A stretch of DNA of 64,000 nucleotides, taken from Candidatus Hydrogenedentota bacterium (GTDB lineage Bacteria > Hydrogenedentota > Hydrogenedentia > Hydrogenedentales > SLHB01). Of this stretch, positions 33,832 through 43,224 are shown one piece after another. The DNA lies in assembly GCA_020848835.1 (NCBI GenBank), contig JADLHJ010000081.1, positions 1 through 64,000 of the forward strand, written 5' to 3'. The position numbers and the translations under genes were made by a program. The notes under the pieces are model-generated. The model saw nothing but the letters and a program-made list of their open reading frames with translations. It was not told the DNA's origin and ran no database searches. Every line of letters starts with the position of its first letter. The stretch's first letter is position 1.

Positions 33832-36831
33832 CTAATCCACAAACAAAAACTCGTTGCTATTCAACAATACCCGGCACAACGCCGCAAGCCCGTTCGTGTT
33901 GGCATATGCGACAAACTCACTACATTCCGGTGCGTCAACTTCGCGCAACCACGCCAACTGCACCGCAAGTATCGCCTGCTGTTCGAGAGTGCTCGCCTCG
34001 CCTTCTACACGCCGCGCCAGCGCCTCGCTTTCGCTCAGCACGAAATCATTGTTATACAGCGCCAACGCCTGCAATGCCGAAGCGGAAAATCCACGCGTGG
34101 GCGATAACAGACCCAAATCCGGAAAGTCCAGCGCTTCCATAAATGGATCCGCGATGCCACGCCAAACAAATCGATAGATACTGCGCCGTCCCGCGCTCGC
34201 CTCACTCCAACAATATGCACTGTAATCCAATGCTGGCGTCAACTGCGGGCCCTTGGCCTGCGTAAACTGCTTAATACCCGGCCCGCCCATTTTCAGATCG
34301 AGCCGGCCCGAAATCGCCAGAACAAAATCGCGATACGCATCGGCATCGAGCCGTTGCCGGTTCTGCCGCCACAGAAGTCTGTTATCGCCGTCAATCTGCG
34401 CCGCAACCTCGCGATTGGCGGACGATTGCCGGTAGGTCGCGCTCATCATGATCAACTTGTGCAGTTGCTTCAGCGATCCCCTGGCATCATCGCGAAACCA
34501 CACCGCGAGCCAATCGATTAACTCTGGGTGCGACGGCGTCCCGCCCATTTCGCCAAAATCGCTCGGCGTATCGCAAATGCCGCGTCCGAAATGATAGTGC
34601 CAAACGCGATTCACCACACTCCGCCACGTCAGTACGTTGTCGCGATGTGCAATCCACTCCGCCAAGTCAGCCCGCCGCTCGCTTTCATCATCCATATTTT
34701 TCAGAGCAAAGCGCGCAGGTAAATTAGTCAATACAGACAAAGCACCCGGCGGGATTTCCGCGCGCGGCTTATCGAACTCCCCGCGTTCCATCAGGTTGAC
34801 AATCTTCGGCGTCTCAAGAGAAGTGGTCTTCGGTGCCGGGTCGCCAGCGGGGATCACCACCCGCTTCGCAGCCGCATAGACACTCACTTGTGGCGGCAGT
34901 GCAGCGAGCGCATCCCGTGCAATAAAACGCGTAGCAGCCGCCGCTACCACCGCCTGCTGCTCCTGCGTGCGCTCGATTTCTTTTAACGAAAGCATTTCTT
35001 CGACAGCCTTCGGCAACGCAACTGTCTGCTCAAAAGTACCCGACGCTGCGGACAGTCGAAACGCGCCGATGACATGCCCGCCCCCATGCGATTGTTCCAG
35101 CAAGATCGCTAGCCGCGCCCCGGCCTTCATTTCTAAAGGTTCCACCAACTCAAACACCGCGTAGTGCGACTCGCCTTCCTCCGGATGAATCCCCCACGCT
35201 GTGCCTTTATTGCTATCGAGCGCTCGCTCAATACCCCAATCCGCCTGATTGAAATCTGCCGTGGCACGCGCAACCTTCACCTCGCCCGCTTCCGGCGCGC
35301 CCGGCTCAAACAGCCTCACGCGAAATTCGGACAAATGAAAATTGCCATTGCTATTGCGGCCAGGTCCAAGTGAAGGTAGCGTATCGCGCGAAAACACGTC
35401 GAGCCGAATAGCCGTAACTTGCGGCAACGACGTTCCTGCGGTAATGGTGTACGTATCTTTTTCCGGCAATGTACCCGATGAAACGACGACCCCGTTTTCG
35501 TCGCGCGACAACGTCGCGCCTTCCGACGAGAGGAATGTATCCACCTCCAACGGCACCCATGTAGCCCCAGTTCCGCGCTTCTCGTACCACGCATGCACCC
35601 GCGCGCTTTGCTCAATGCTCAATAGCGCGCTGGAATTATTTGCATCCGCCGCAGCCATTAGATCGTTCCAACGTTTGCGCTCACGCGCAACGGTGGCATC
35701 TTCGTCGTAGGCCACATCGCCTTTTAAAATTCCCGCGAAATTAGCCTGCAACGCGTAGTAATCCTCTTGCGATATTGGATCGAATTTGTGCGCATGACAC
35801 CGGGCGCAGTTGGCCGTCGTGCTCACAAACGCCGCCATCGTCTGCGTGACCAAGTCGTCGCGATCGAGATAGTCAAAGGTCACGGGCGCGGTGCTGTATG
35901 TACTCAGATCAAAAGTGCCCGCCCCAAGAAATCCCAGCGCCGCCGTCGACCGCGGTTCGCGCGGATAGAATACGTCCGCCGCAAGCTGCTCCTTGATGAA
36001 CCGCGCCCAATCCGTGTCGGAATTGAAAGCGTCGATAACATAATCGCGATAGCGCCACGCATTTTCTCGCGCTACGTCGTGCTCATAGCCGTGCGAGTCT
36101 GCGAAGTGAATCGTGTCCAGCCAATGCCGCGCCCAACGTTCCCCATAGCGCGGCGAAGCAAGCAACCGATCGACAATCTTTTCATACGCATTTGAATCGG
36201 TGTCGGAGAGAAATGCGGCGACCTCCTCTGGCGCTGGCGGCAATCCAGTGAGGTCGAAATACAACCGGCGAATCAAAGTCTTCCGATCTGCCTCCGGGGA
36301 TGGCGCAAGATTGTTTTCGGCAAGTTTCGCGTGAATGAACGCATCGATCGGATTGGTTTCAGTGCCAGGTATCGCGGGCCGTTCCAACGGCTTTAAGGAC
36401 CAATGAACCTTCCCGGATTTCGTCTGTCCCGCAAATTCGTCCGGCCAATTCGGACCCGCATCGATCCACGCCCGGACCAGTTCGATTTCTTCCGCAGTGA
36501 GCGCGGGCATACCGCTCGATTTCGGCGGCATCTGCATTTCGGGATCGTCACCACTCACAAATTGAAACAGCGGACTATTCTTCGCATCGTGCGGTACAAT
36601 TGCCGCCGTGCCGCTGCTACCGCCCTTCAGCGCCGAATCGCGCACGTCCAAACGGTACTTGCTCCGCTGCTTGTCAGGTCCGTGGCACCCATAACAACTG
36701 CGCTCGAAGATAGGGCGAATATCGTTTATATAGGTTGGCGTTGCATCCGCCGCGGTAGAAAAAAGAAAAGCGCAGCACGCGGCCCAATAAAGGGCCACCC
36801 GCGCAGACATTATCGCTGCCGTACTGCCCAT
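33832..36831 (-). CDS. PSCyt1/PSCyt2/PSD1 multidomain cytochrome-like protein
   Basis: A 999-residue exported protein. A signal peptide is followed by a PSCyt1 c-type domain with one haem motif CYGCH (residues 46-50). PSCyt2 (DUF1549) lies at about 150-360, with DAFIHAKLAENNLAPSPEADRKTLIRRLYFDLTG-type wording and a second haem-like NCARCHAHKFDPI. A beta-rich central region follows, then PSD1 (DUF1553) toward the C-terminus (RADLAEWIAHRDN, NRVWHYHFGRGI, SHPELIDWLA). GAGG lies five bases before the ATG. It heads an operon with the small membrane protein and DUF1501. The family is characteristic of Planctomycetota, Verrucomicrobiota and relatives; the function is unknown. Confidence 0.93.
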   Translation of the reverse strand: MGSTAAIMSARVALYWAACCAFLFSTAADATPTYINDIRPIFERSCYGCHGPDKQRSKYRLDVRDSALKGGSSGTAAIVPHDAKNSPLFQFVSGDDPEMQMPPKSSGMPALTAEEIELVRAWIDAGPNWPDEFAGQTKSGKVHWSLKPLERPAIPGTETNPIDAFIHAKLAENNLAPSPEADRKTLIRRLYFDLTGLPPAPEEVAAFLSDTDSNAYEKIVDRLLASPRYGERWARHWLDTIHFADSHGYEHDVARENAWRYRDYVIDAFNSDTDWARFIKEQLAADVFYPREPRSTAALGFLGAGTFDLSTYSTAPVTFDYLDRDDLVTQTMAAFVSTTANCARCHAHKFDPISQEDYYALQANFAGILKGDVAYDEDATVARERKRWNDLMAAADANNSSALLSIEQSARVHAWYEKRGTGATWVPLEVDTFLSSEGATLSRDENGVVVSSGTLPEKDTYTITAGTSLPQVTAIRLDVFSRDTLPSLGPGRNSNGNFHLSEFRVRLFEPGAPEAGEVKVARATADFNQADWGIERALDSNKGTAWGIHPEEGESHYAVFELVEPLEMKAGARLAILLEQSHGGGHVIGAFRLSAASGTFEQTVALPKAVEEMLSLKEIERTQEQQAVVAAAATRFIARDALAALPPQVSVYAAAKRVVIPAGDPAPKTTSLETPKIVNLMERGEFDKPRAEIPPGALSVLTNLPARFALKNMDDESERRADLAEWIAHRDNVLTWRSVVNRVWHYHFGRGICDTPSDFGEMGGTPSHPELIDWLAVWFRDDARGSLKQLHKLIMMSATYRQSSANREVAAQIDGDNRLLWRQNRQRLDADAYRDFVLAISGRLDLKMGGPGIKQFTQAKGPQLTPALDYSAYCWSEASAGRRSIYRFVWRGIADPFMEALDFPDLGLLSPTRGFSASALQALALYNNDFVLSESEALARRVEGEASTLEQQAILAVQLAWLREVDAPECSEFVAYANTNGLAALCRVLLNSNEFLFVD

Positions 36832-36986
36832 ATTCGCCTCGACCAGCCTTCACCGGCACATTTCGCCGACCCATTTAATGTACGCGATTACGCAATGCGG
36901 GCGCGAATCTGGGCTAGATCGACTGCCATGCGCATCGTCGACCCCTGAAAGACGTAGCTGATGTCAAAAATGAATTTTGAACCGCG

Positions 36987-39293
36987 CTATCGCGCCCATT
37001 CGTCCTCGGCGTCACGAAGCCACTGGCAATTGATCACTTTCTCCACCAAGTCCAACGGCAAATAAAAATACTGACACGACGGCTCGAACCCGATGCGCGA
37101 GTCTTCTCTCGTCAGGGCAAACAACTCCTTTGCAAGCCCGATCTCAGCATTGATAATGCCCTCAAGGTGCCGCGTCATCCGCGCGCGCTCGTCCATCGGC
37201 AACACCGCCACCCCAGCCTGCAATGCGTCGCGCGCCATCACAAAACGCGCCTGGTTCGCGACGGATTGAAAATGAATCGCCGACGCGCGCGCGTACCTCA
37301 AATCCGCCAGCGCCGCTGCGCGCAGATTATCTGGTGTTGCGTCCACTGCTTTCTGTAATTCCTCAATACCCGGCCTCCATCCAACCGCGATCTTCTCAAA
37401 CTGGGCCGCCAACACCTCCGGCGGATACGGCCCGCGCCACCCATTCACATCGTCGTACGGAATCCCCCACATCGTCGCACTATACCCTGTTGTTTTTGGA
37501 TACAACGGATTCGCCGCGCCCCACTGCACAGGCGACGTATACACAACGCTGATATGAAAGGGATACTCACGGTACGCATCGCTCATTATCTTCCAAGCCT
37601 TACGCGCATGCGGCGCGCCCGCTTCGCCAAATCGCTCCCTCGCAATCTCATCAAGCACTGTATCGATACTCGGCGTGGGCTTCTTGCTGAAGCGTTGTGG
37701 TATCAGCAAATTCGGCGATGGATGCCCCCCCATTGTCCATCCGATAAAAAGCGCATCAAGGTTTGCTTGCGCCTCCAAGTTGCTGCAATGCTCCGCCACC
37801 AAATCGAGTACCGGCAAGTATGGAATGCTCGCTATCTCGCAAGTATTGTTGAACTGAATCTCGGTGCCCGTTTTCAGACCCAGCTCCGTCGCTACTTTCC
37901 AATGCGCGAGCGAACGGGGACCTGGCCCCACGGATGAAATCGAATACTCCCCCACCGTACTTTTCACACCGCCGCGCTCGATCGGCAAATGCCATTCGCT
38001 CACCGACATAAGATAAACAGACTTTGGCATTTTCGCGATGATGTCCGGCGCATCGCCATGCCCCCGCCATCCCCAATCGGAGATCATCACCTTTGCATCC
38101 GGTGCGCTGCGGTGAACACCCGCCTCAATCGCCGCGTTCACCTCCGCGATGATGTCGCCATCTCCCCGATCCTTGCAGCGCGGACATGACTTCCAATCAC
38201 CGTGCGATGCGCAGTTCGTCAGATTCTCGCTCGCAGTAATCGTGTACACCCCGCCAAGCCCGGGCACCTCGCGGAAGATATGCGCCAGCGCATTACCCAT
38301 CCATTCGCGCACCGACGGTTGCGACGTACACATCGCAGTAAGATCGGTTTCCTTTGAACCCGCGATCTCCGGTCGCTTTTCGAAAAACGGATGCGGCATT
38401 GCCCGCGGCTCGTTCAGATACAAATAAACATCGATCCCAAACGATTTCGCGCGCGCCACAAGTTCCCGTAAATTCGCAAGTCGAACCTCGTTCCCGTCGC
38501 CAAATTCTGGAAACGCCTCGCCACCCGGCGCAAGATCGCGCAGCACCGCCTGCAACCAAACCCCGTTGATTCCGCTCGCGGTTAACCGTTGCAACAAACC
38601 ATCCGGATACGGATTTAGTTCGGGATTTTTCAAGGGATCGCCATACACGGCGACATACGAGTAAACAATGCGAAGATCAAACCCCGCGCTCGCTGCATCG
38701 GGCTTCACGAATCCAGGCAATGGCGCGGCAAGTTGACGTACAAAATCGAAACGCGGCTCGCCGCGGGTCTTCAACGCATCGCCGAAATTCTTCTCCACCA
38801 CCGCACGAATTTCCGCCGCACGCGCTTTCGCCTTCTCGTCCGGCGCGCTGTACCGCAACGGCTCGCACTGCGGCTTCACCCGGCCCAGCTTGTACCACAG
38901 AAAATCTTCCTCGCGCAGCATCACTGAAAGCTGGTCCGGCGTCATGTCCAACAGTTGCAGCAACTGCTCATACGGAAGTAAATGCCAATTGCGTCGAATA
39001 ATCGTGACGTAACCGCGCCTGCGCATATCCGGCTCAACCACTGCATCGCGCGGCAGCCCCATCGATTCCGCGATCGCCGACACATCGTCCGCCGACGCCC
39101 CAATTACCGAAGCAATTTTTTCGGCAGGCAGTGAGGTCCAATTCCGCCATACGAACTCGTGCACACGACTTGGAAAATATGCGCTGCTCAGCGCGGGCTT
39201 CGCATCACCCGCAGGCAAGACCGACTCATCTGCAAAACAAACGCCCGCACCAATCCCCACAAAAAGACAAACGAATCGCCACCAAGATTTCAT
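36987..39293 (-). CDS. secreted barrel-type protein with tandem helical repeat, glycosidase-like
   Basis: A 768-residue protein with a signal peptide (KSWWRFVCLFVGIGAGVCFA). Residues about 40-130 contain two helical modules of similar pattern (WRNWTSLPAEKIASVIGAS... and RRNWHLLPYEQLLQLLDMT...), which look like a duplicated helix-turn-helix-type unit. The central part resembles a TIM barrel (GINGVWLQAV, GIDVYLYLNEPRAMPHPFF, GGVYTITASENLTNC, MISDWGWRGHG) with a CPRC pair after NCASHGDWKS, and recalls GH20-like enzymes, but I cannot name the family. The C-terminus is helical. ATG 39293 has GGAG eight bases upstream. Confidence 0.75.
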   Translation of the reverse strand: MKSWWRFVCLFVGIGAGVCFADESVLPAGDAKPALSSAYFPSRVHEFVWRNWTSLPAEKIASVIGASADDVSAIAESMGLPRDAVVEPDMRRRGYVTIIRRNWHLLPYEQLLQLLDMTPDQLSVMLREEDFLWYKLGRVKPQCEPLRYSAPDEKAKARAAEIRAVVEKNFGDALKTRGEPRFDFVRQLAAPLPGFVKPDAASAGFDLRIVYSYVAVYGDPLKNPELNPYPDGLLQRLTASGINGVWLQAVLRDLAPGGEAFPEFGDGNEVRLANLRELVARAKSFGIDVYLYLNEPRAMPHPFFEKRPEIAGSKETDLTAMCTSQPSVREWMGNALAHIFREVPGLGGVYTITASENLTNCASHGDWKSCPRCKDRGDGDIIAEVNAAIEAGVHRSAPDAKVMISDWGWRGHGDAPDIIAKMPKSVYLMSVSEWHLPIERGGVKSTVGEYSISSVGPGPRSLAHWKVATELGLKTGTEIQFNNTCEIASIPYLPVLDLVAEHCSNLEAQANLDALFIGWTMGGHPSPNLLIPQRFSKKPTPSIDTVLDEIARERFGEAGAPHARKAWKIMSDAYREYPFHISVVYTSPVQWGAANPLYPKTTGYSATMWGIPYDDVNGWRGPYPPEVLAAQFEKIAVGWRPGIEELQKAVDATPDNLRAAALADLRYARASAIHFQSVANQARFVMARDALQAGVAVLPMDERARMTRHLEGIINAEIGLAKELFALTREDSRIGFEPSCQYFYLPLDLVEKVINCQWLRDAEDEWAR

Positions 39294-39319
39294 GCAATGG
39301 ACTCCGATCTGCAATAAGC

Positions 39320-39359
39320 CTATTTGGAGTGCGGTGGCGGGCAGACACCGCTTTGGCTG
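39320..39359. repeat. interspersed repeat, copy 1
   Basis: A 20-base block (39320-39339) and a 17-base block AGACACCGCTTTGGCTG (39343-39359) recur at 53160-53209 with one mismatch in the first block and a different spacer. GCGGTG and CACCGC within it can pair as a hairpin. It sits in the gap before the secreted barrel protein gene. No gene is seen in 39294-39415. Confidence 0.85.
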
Positions 39360-39415
39360 TGCCCGGCCAAGAACTGAGCATATGTAGCGAGCGCGCGAAC
39401 TGCAAACGGTAGCGA

Positions 39416-40984
39416 TCAGCCCCGCTTCCGCTTGAACGAAGCCCCCATCAAAATCAATGCCACCGCCGCAATCGGCGCAATATCGGCAAATGTCGCCTTT
39501 GAGGGCCCGCTCTTCGTCCCCGCAAACCCAATGCAGGAGAAGCCCGGCCCAACCGTGTGCCTGAACGGCTCGGCGGCAAGATTCGGATTTCCCGCGCCAT
39601 CGTGCGCAACGCCTGCCGCAATATCTGCCCCAACCGATCCGGCGACCCGTGCCGGCAATAACCGAAAATCAAATTGCGTGTAAGCCTTTGACGCCGCGAC
39701 GAATCCCTCTAATGTACAATTCACCAGCGTGAGGTCGGACGCAGTGAAATCCGCAACCGGCTCGCTGAACGTCGCCGTCACATCAATAATGCGCGTGATA
39801 TTGCTCGGTTCTGGCGTAGTCGAAGTCATGGTTACCGTCGGCCCGCCCGCGTCAATCGTGCGCGTTAGCGTCTCCGCCGCCTGGTTCGGATTACCGCCCG
39901 CGTCTTCTGCTACGCCATCGCCGATATCGGCGGCAACAACGCCATTTCCCTGGGCGGTAAGATTGAATGTATAAGTCGTATTCTCACCATTGAAGTTCTT
40001 CACCGTCGCGTTGGTCGTCACGATGTCCGTCTTGGTAAAGCCCGTCACCGGCTCGCTGAACGTTACCGTCACCGGAATCGTCGTCAGGCTCGTTGGATTG
40101 GTCGATGTGGAAGTTATCGTGCAGGTCGGTTCCGTCACGTCAAAATTCAAAACCTGCGTTCGTTCGTTGTCAGACATGCAAGCGACACCGGTGCTCGGAA
40201 CGTCCGCAAGTTCTTCCGCCTTCGCAATCGCTTCGTCAATACTGGGCTGGCCCGTTACGAAATTCATCACAATCGCGGTCTGCCCCGCGGCAAGATTCAG
40301 TTCATACTCCCAGAACGGCTGCCCGTTCCCATTCGCGAATGTTATCGCGGACATTTCTGCGCGCCGTCCCGGCCCCTGCAATACATGCGCCAGCCGCGGA
40401 TCCGGCGACTTGCCAGCCGTGTAATCTTCGTAAGAAACAACCCATTCATCCGCGGTCGTCGCAACTACCGGCGCCTGCGACGACGCCGCGACAACCGTCT
40501 TGGCCTCGGAACCCAGATTGTTCAAGATCAGTAGCGTAACCGTCGTTGCCCCGCCGTTGTTCTTGATGATATTCAACCACCTGCAAAACGAATCGTCCTC
40601 AGGCACATACACCTTGCGGCGCACAGTCAAGGTACCAATCGACTGCGCGTCAAACTCGACCTCTCGTCCGTCGCAATCGAATGAAGCCGCGCCATTCATG
40701 TTGTACACGGTGCCGTTGACGAAAAGGTTGTTATATCCATTAAACGCATCCGCCAACACGGTCGAAGTCGTGCCGCCTCCGCTGGTGGTCGCCGCCACCG
40801 CGCCCGTGTAAGCAGCATCCATCGCCGCACCCGACGCGCTCGAACTCGTCGCGAAGGTAACATCCGTATTGATGAGAAACTCAAGGCCCGAAGCGTCCAC
40901 AAGCGAAACGCTCCCAACCCCCGCCCAAGCCGCCGGCGCCATTACTGCGACAGCCATAATCCCCCAAAATATGCGGCGTAACAT
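39416..40984 (-). CDS. exported Ig-like repeat protein with C-terminal anchor
   Basis: A 522-residue protein with a signal peptide ending near AAWAGVG. The first 300 residues are a beta-rich domain of unknown type. Two consecutive bacterial Ig-like modules follow (about 310-490), each with the pattern VTVTFSEPVTGFTKTDI or VTATFSEPVADFTASDL, then ADI..GVAxDxxGNPN. The extreme C-terminus is a hydrophobic helix plus a basic KRKRG tail, like PEP-CTERM or LPXTG-type sorting signals but without their motif. AAGGGGAG precedes the ATG. Likely cell-surface located. Confidence 0.8.
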   Translation of the reverse strand: MLRRIFWGIMAVAVMAPAAWAGVGSVSLVDASGLEFLINTDVTFATSSSASGAAMDAAYTGAVAATTSGGGTTSTVLADAFNGYNNLFVNGTVYNMNGAASFDCDGREVEFDAQSIGTLTVRRKVYVPEDDSFCRWLNIIKNNGGATTVTLLILNNLGSEAKTVVAASSQAPVVATTADEWVVSYEDYTAGKSPDPRLAHVLQGPGRRAEMSAITFANGNGQPFWEYELNLAAGQTAIVMNFVTGQPSIDEAIAKAEELADVPSTGVACMSDNERTQVLNFDVTEPTCTITSTSTNPTSLTTIPVTVTFSEPVTGFTKTDIVTTNATVKNFNGENTTYTFNLTAQGNGVVAADIGDGVAEDAGGNPNQAAETLTRTIDAGGPTVTMTSTTPEPSNITRIIDVTATFSEPVADFTASDLTLVNCTLEGFVAASKAYTQFDFRLLPARVAGSVGADIAAGVAHDGAGNPNLAAEPFRHTVGPGFSCIGFAGTKSGPSKATFADIAPIAAVALILMGASFKRKRG

Positions 40985-41044
40985 GGCTCTCCCCTTTCCG
41001 GTACTACCAACTACAGTATACGTAAATCGCACTGGCGTTACCGA

Positions 41045-42400
41045 TTACTTCCTGGCCCCCATCTGTAACGACGCCATCACGTGCGAAGGTGACATCTCCG
41101 GCCCAATCGTGTGAATCGCGGCTCGCGACGCGGCAGTCACGTGCTCTCCGAAGGTCTTGTAAAACTCGTTTTTCTCGCCCGCGGTTCCGAAACGCGCCTT
41201 CGCCCATTCGCTTGCGTAACCCATCCCCTGCGTCGACTCCAGCATCGTGTGCGCATGAAATATCATTGCCGCGTCATACGCAGGCCCAACGAGCGGCCGC
41301 ATCGCGTCGGCATTGAAATCGTCCACAAATCGTTGGCCATACGCGTTAATCTCTGTGCCCACAAGTATAGGCAGATCACGGTCGACCGCAAGCGCGACGA
41401 ACTCGTGCAGCAACCGAGTCTTCTTCGCGCGCGCATCCGGATCAGGCAAGTTCCAATTTCGATCCGGAATAATGTTCACTGCGGCCACACCGTTTTTGAC
41501 CATCAAATCGAGCAGCTCGCCAATATTCTGTTCGCCCGGAGTGGTACCGTCCAACCAAGCATAGGTCGGCACGGCCCCCGTATTCACGAAAAACCGGGCG
41601 ACATTCGTCAACTGCGGGAAGTCCGGGCCCTCAGGCTTCACATAACCCGGCCCGCCCGCCTTCATGATCTTCGATCGAATCAACCCCTGAAACACGGGCG
41701 CATCTTTGAACATTTCAATCAACGACTCGGCAGGTGCACCCAGTTTCTCCGACCAGAATGCAGCCCGTACGGACTCGTCACCAAATCGTTCCTGCGACTT
41801 CTTGTCATAAGCGATACAAACATGCCGCTCGGTGGGATTGCCGTTCGGCGTCAACGTCAAAACGTCGCACTCATAGTCCAACGCTATCGGCCCAAGCACA
41901 CCGTTGACGCGCTCGACAATCGTGCGTGTACGCTTCTGCGCCATCTCTTTCAAGTGCGGCAACAGCCCGGGCTCATGCAATTTCGACGAAACGAAACCCG
42001 CACCCATGAAATACGCAATACCCGGTTCACCCGGAGAATTGATTTCGCGCGTGCCAAACTCCGGCACAAATATCCGCGTCTCCAACCCCGCACACGCGCG
42101 CAACCCCAACAGTGCGCACGCGGAAAGAAATTCGTCTATCCCATCAAGCACGTCGAAATCGACCAACCCCACCGCCGCAAGCCCTTTCAGACGCGCTTTC
42201 CAAGCGACCGCGGAAGGCGACATTCCGTAACCGTTAAAAGAAAAGAACGTATGACAATGCAGATTGACATCGCGCCCGATAGGAGGCAGGTCGATCGCGC
42301 CCATCCGTCCCTGATCGAACAAGGTCTCCAACGCCTCGCGACGAATATGCGGATCAAAATCGTTCAACTGCAGTTCTAATACTTGCCGTGTCGCGGCCAT
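41045..42400 (-). CDS. PHP-domain metal-dependent phosphoesterase-like protein
   Basis: A 451-residue cytoplasmic protein. A short helical N-terminus (DPHIRREALETLFDQ) precedes a PHP domain beginning NLHCHTFFSFNGYGMSP (residue about 48), with GLVDFDVLDG, CAGLETRIFVPEF and a late NIIPDRNWN and GTEINAYGQRF. The metal-binding His/Asp pattern is present. No signal peptide is seen, unlike the PHP protein at 8.7-10.5 kb. The ATG at 42400 fits a GGGGA ten bases upstream. A substrate is not predictable. Confidence 0.82.
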   Translation of the reverse strand: MAATRQVLELQLNDFDPHIRREALETLFDQGRMGAIDLPPIGRDVNLHCHTFFSFNGYGMSPSAVAWKARLKGLAAVGLVDFDVLDGIDEFLSACALLGLRACAGLETRIFVPEFGTREINSPGEPGIAYFMGAGFVSSKLHEPGLLPHLKEMAQKRTRTIVERVNGVLGPIALDYECDVLTLTPNGNPTERHVCIAYDKKSQERFGDESVRAAFWSEKLGAPAESLIEMFKDAPVFQGLIRSKIMKAGGPGYVKPEGPDFPQLTNVARFFVNTGAVPTYAWLDGTTPGEQNIGELLDLMVKNGVAAVNIIPDRNWNLPDPDARAKKTRLLHEFVALAVDRDLPILVGTEINAYGQRFVDDFNADAMRPLVGPAYDAAMIFHAHTMLESTQGMGYASEWAKARFGTAGEKNEFYKTFGEHVTAASRAAIHTIGPEMSPSHVMASLQMGARK

Positions 42401-42477
42401 GTGCTTGTAATCCCCGAAAAAGTGTTGCGAACAAAGACTAATAATACACGACGCGGCATGCAGGATTCGACGCCGCC

Positions 42478-43128
42478 TCAGGCGTTTTGCGCGAGAATCT
42501 CCTCCAATTCCGTGCGCCATTCCGACGAAAGCGCGGCCAGCGCAATCGCACGGCGCAAGCCATCTAAGTCCAACTCGCCCCCCTCGCGGAAATGAATCAC
42601 ATGAACGTCATGCACACTCAGCCGGGCCGCGTCTCGCTCGACAATCTCGATCGAATCGCCAGCACCCAACTCCCCCTCCTGCAGCACGCGTAAATAAAAC
42701 CCGCTGCGACGACTACGAAGAAACCGCTTTACAAACATCGGATCACCCATCTTGATCCCCAACTTGAAACACGGCACACGCGGTTGCGTGACCTGAAATA
42801 CCGCTGTGCGAATCTTCAAGCAATCGCCAATGCACACGTCGGATTCGAGCAGCCCCTCGGTCGTCAGGTTTTCGCCAAATAGACCAAATGGCATTCGCTC
42901 GCGCTGTAGTTCTTGCATCCAATACGCGTAGTGCTCCACCGGGTACGCGTAAACGGCTTTCTCCAAGCCACCATGAAACCGCAAATCCGCTTGCCCGTCG
43001 CCGTCAAGGTTGGTTTTGCGGACGGCGATACGGCCGTCAACCGGCTCTTTGAAAATCCCGGTCTCAACAGGGCCTTGCGGTCCCGAGACGACTTTGGGCA
43101 TCGACAAATTTAATGAAACCAATCGCAT
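42478..43128 (-). CDS. MOSC domain protein, YiiM-like
   Basis: A 216-residue protein. The MOSC domain (about 25-160) contains the conserved DLRFHGGLEKAVYAYPVEHY, FGENLTTEGL and QPRVPCFKLGIKMG, with the family cysteine in the last motif. A C-terminal helical 3-alpha domain (about 165-216) is typical of YiiM, which reduces N-hydroxylated bases with a molybdenum cofactor. The ribosome site before ATG 43128 is weak. It is divergent from the DinB gene. Confidence 0.92.
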   Translation of the reverse strand: MRLVSLNLSMPKVVSGPQGPVETGIFKEPVDGRIAVRKTNLDGDGQADLRFHGGLEKAVYAYPVEHYAYWMQELQRERMPFGLFGENLTTEGLLESDVCIGDCLKIRTAVFQVTQPRVPCFKLGIKMGDPMFVKRFLRSRRSGFYLRVLQEGELGAGDSIEIVERDAARLSVHDVHVIHFREGGELDLDGLRRAIALAALSSEWRTELEEILAQNA

Positions 43129-43224
43129 TCCTAGTTCCGTCCCTAAAGTTCTAGTCAACCAATCACAATTCGTCGTGTATACTACCCGCTCGCTGCGGCA
43201 CATGGTGCAACTAAGGAGTCTCCC

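Noticed and set aside
41111-42379. Long plus-strand open frame (422 codons) opposite the PHP gene
   Set aside because: It is the antisense of a clear PHP-domain gene, very Arg/Pro rich, and lacks a ribosome site and family motifs. GC-biased codons of the true gene keep the opposite frame open.
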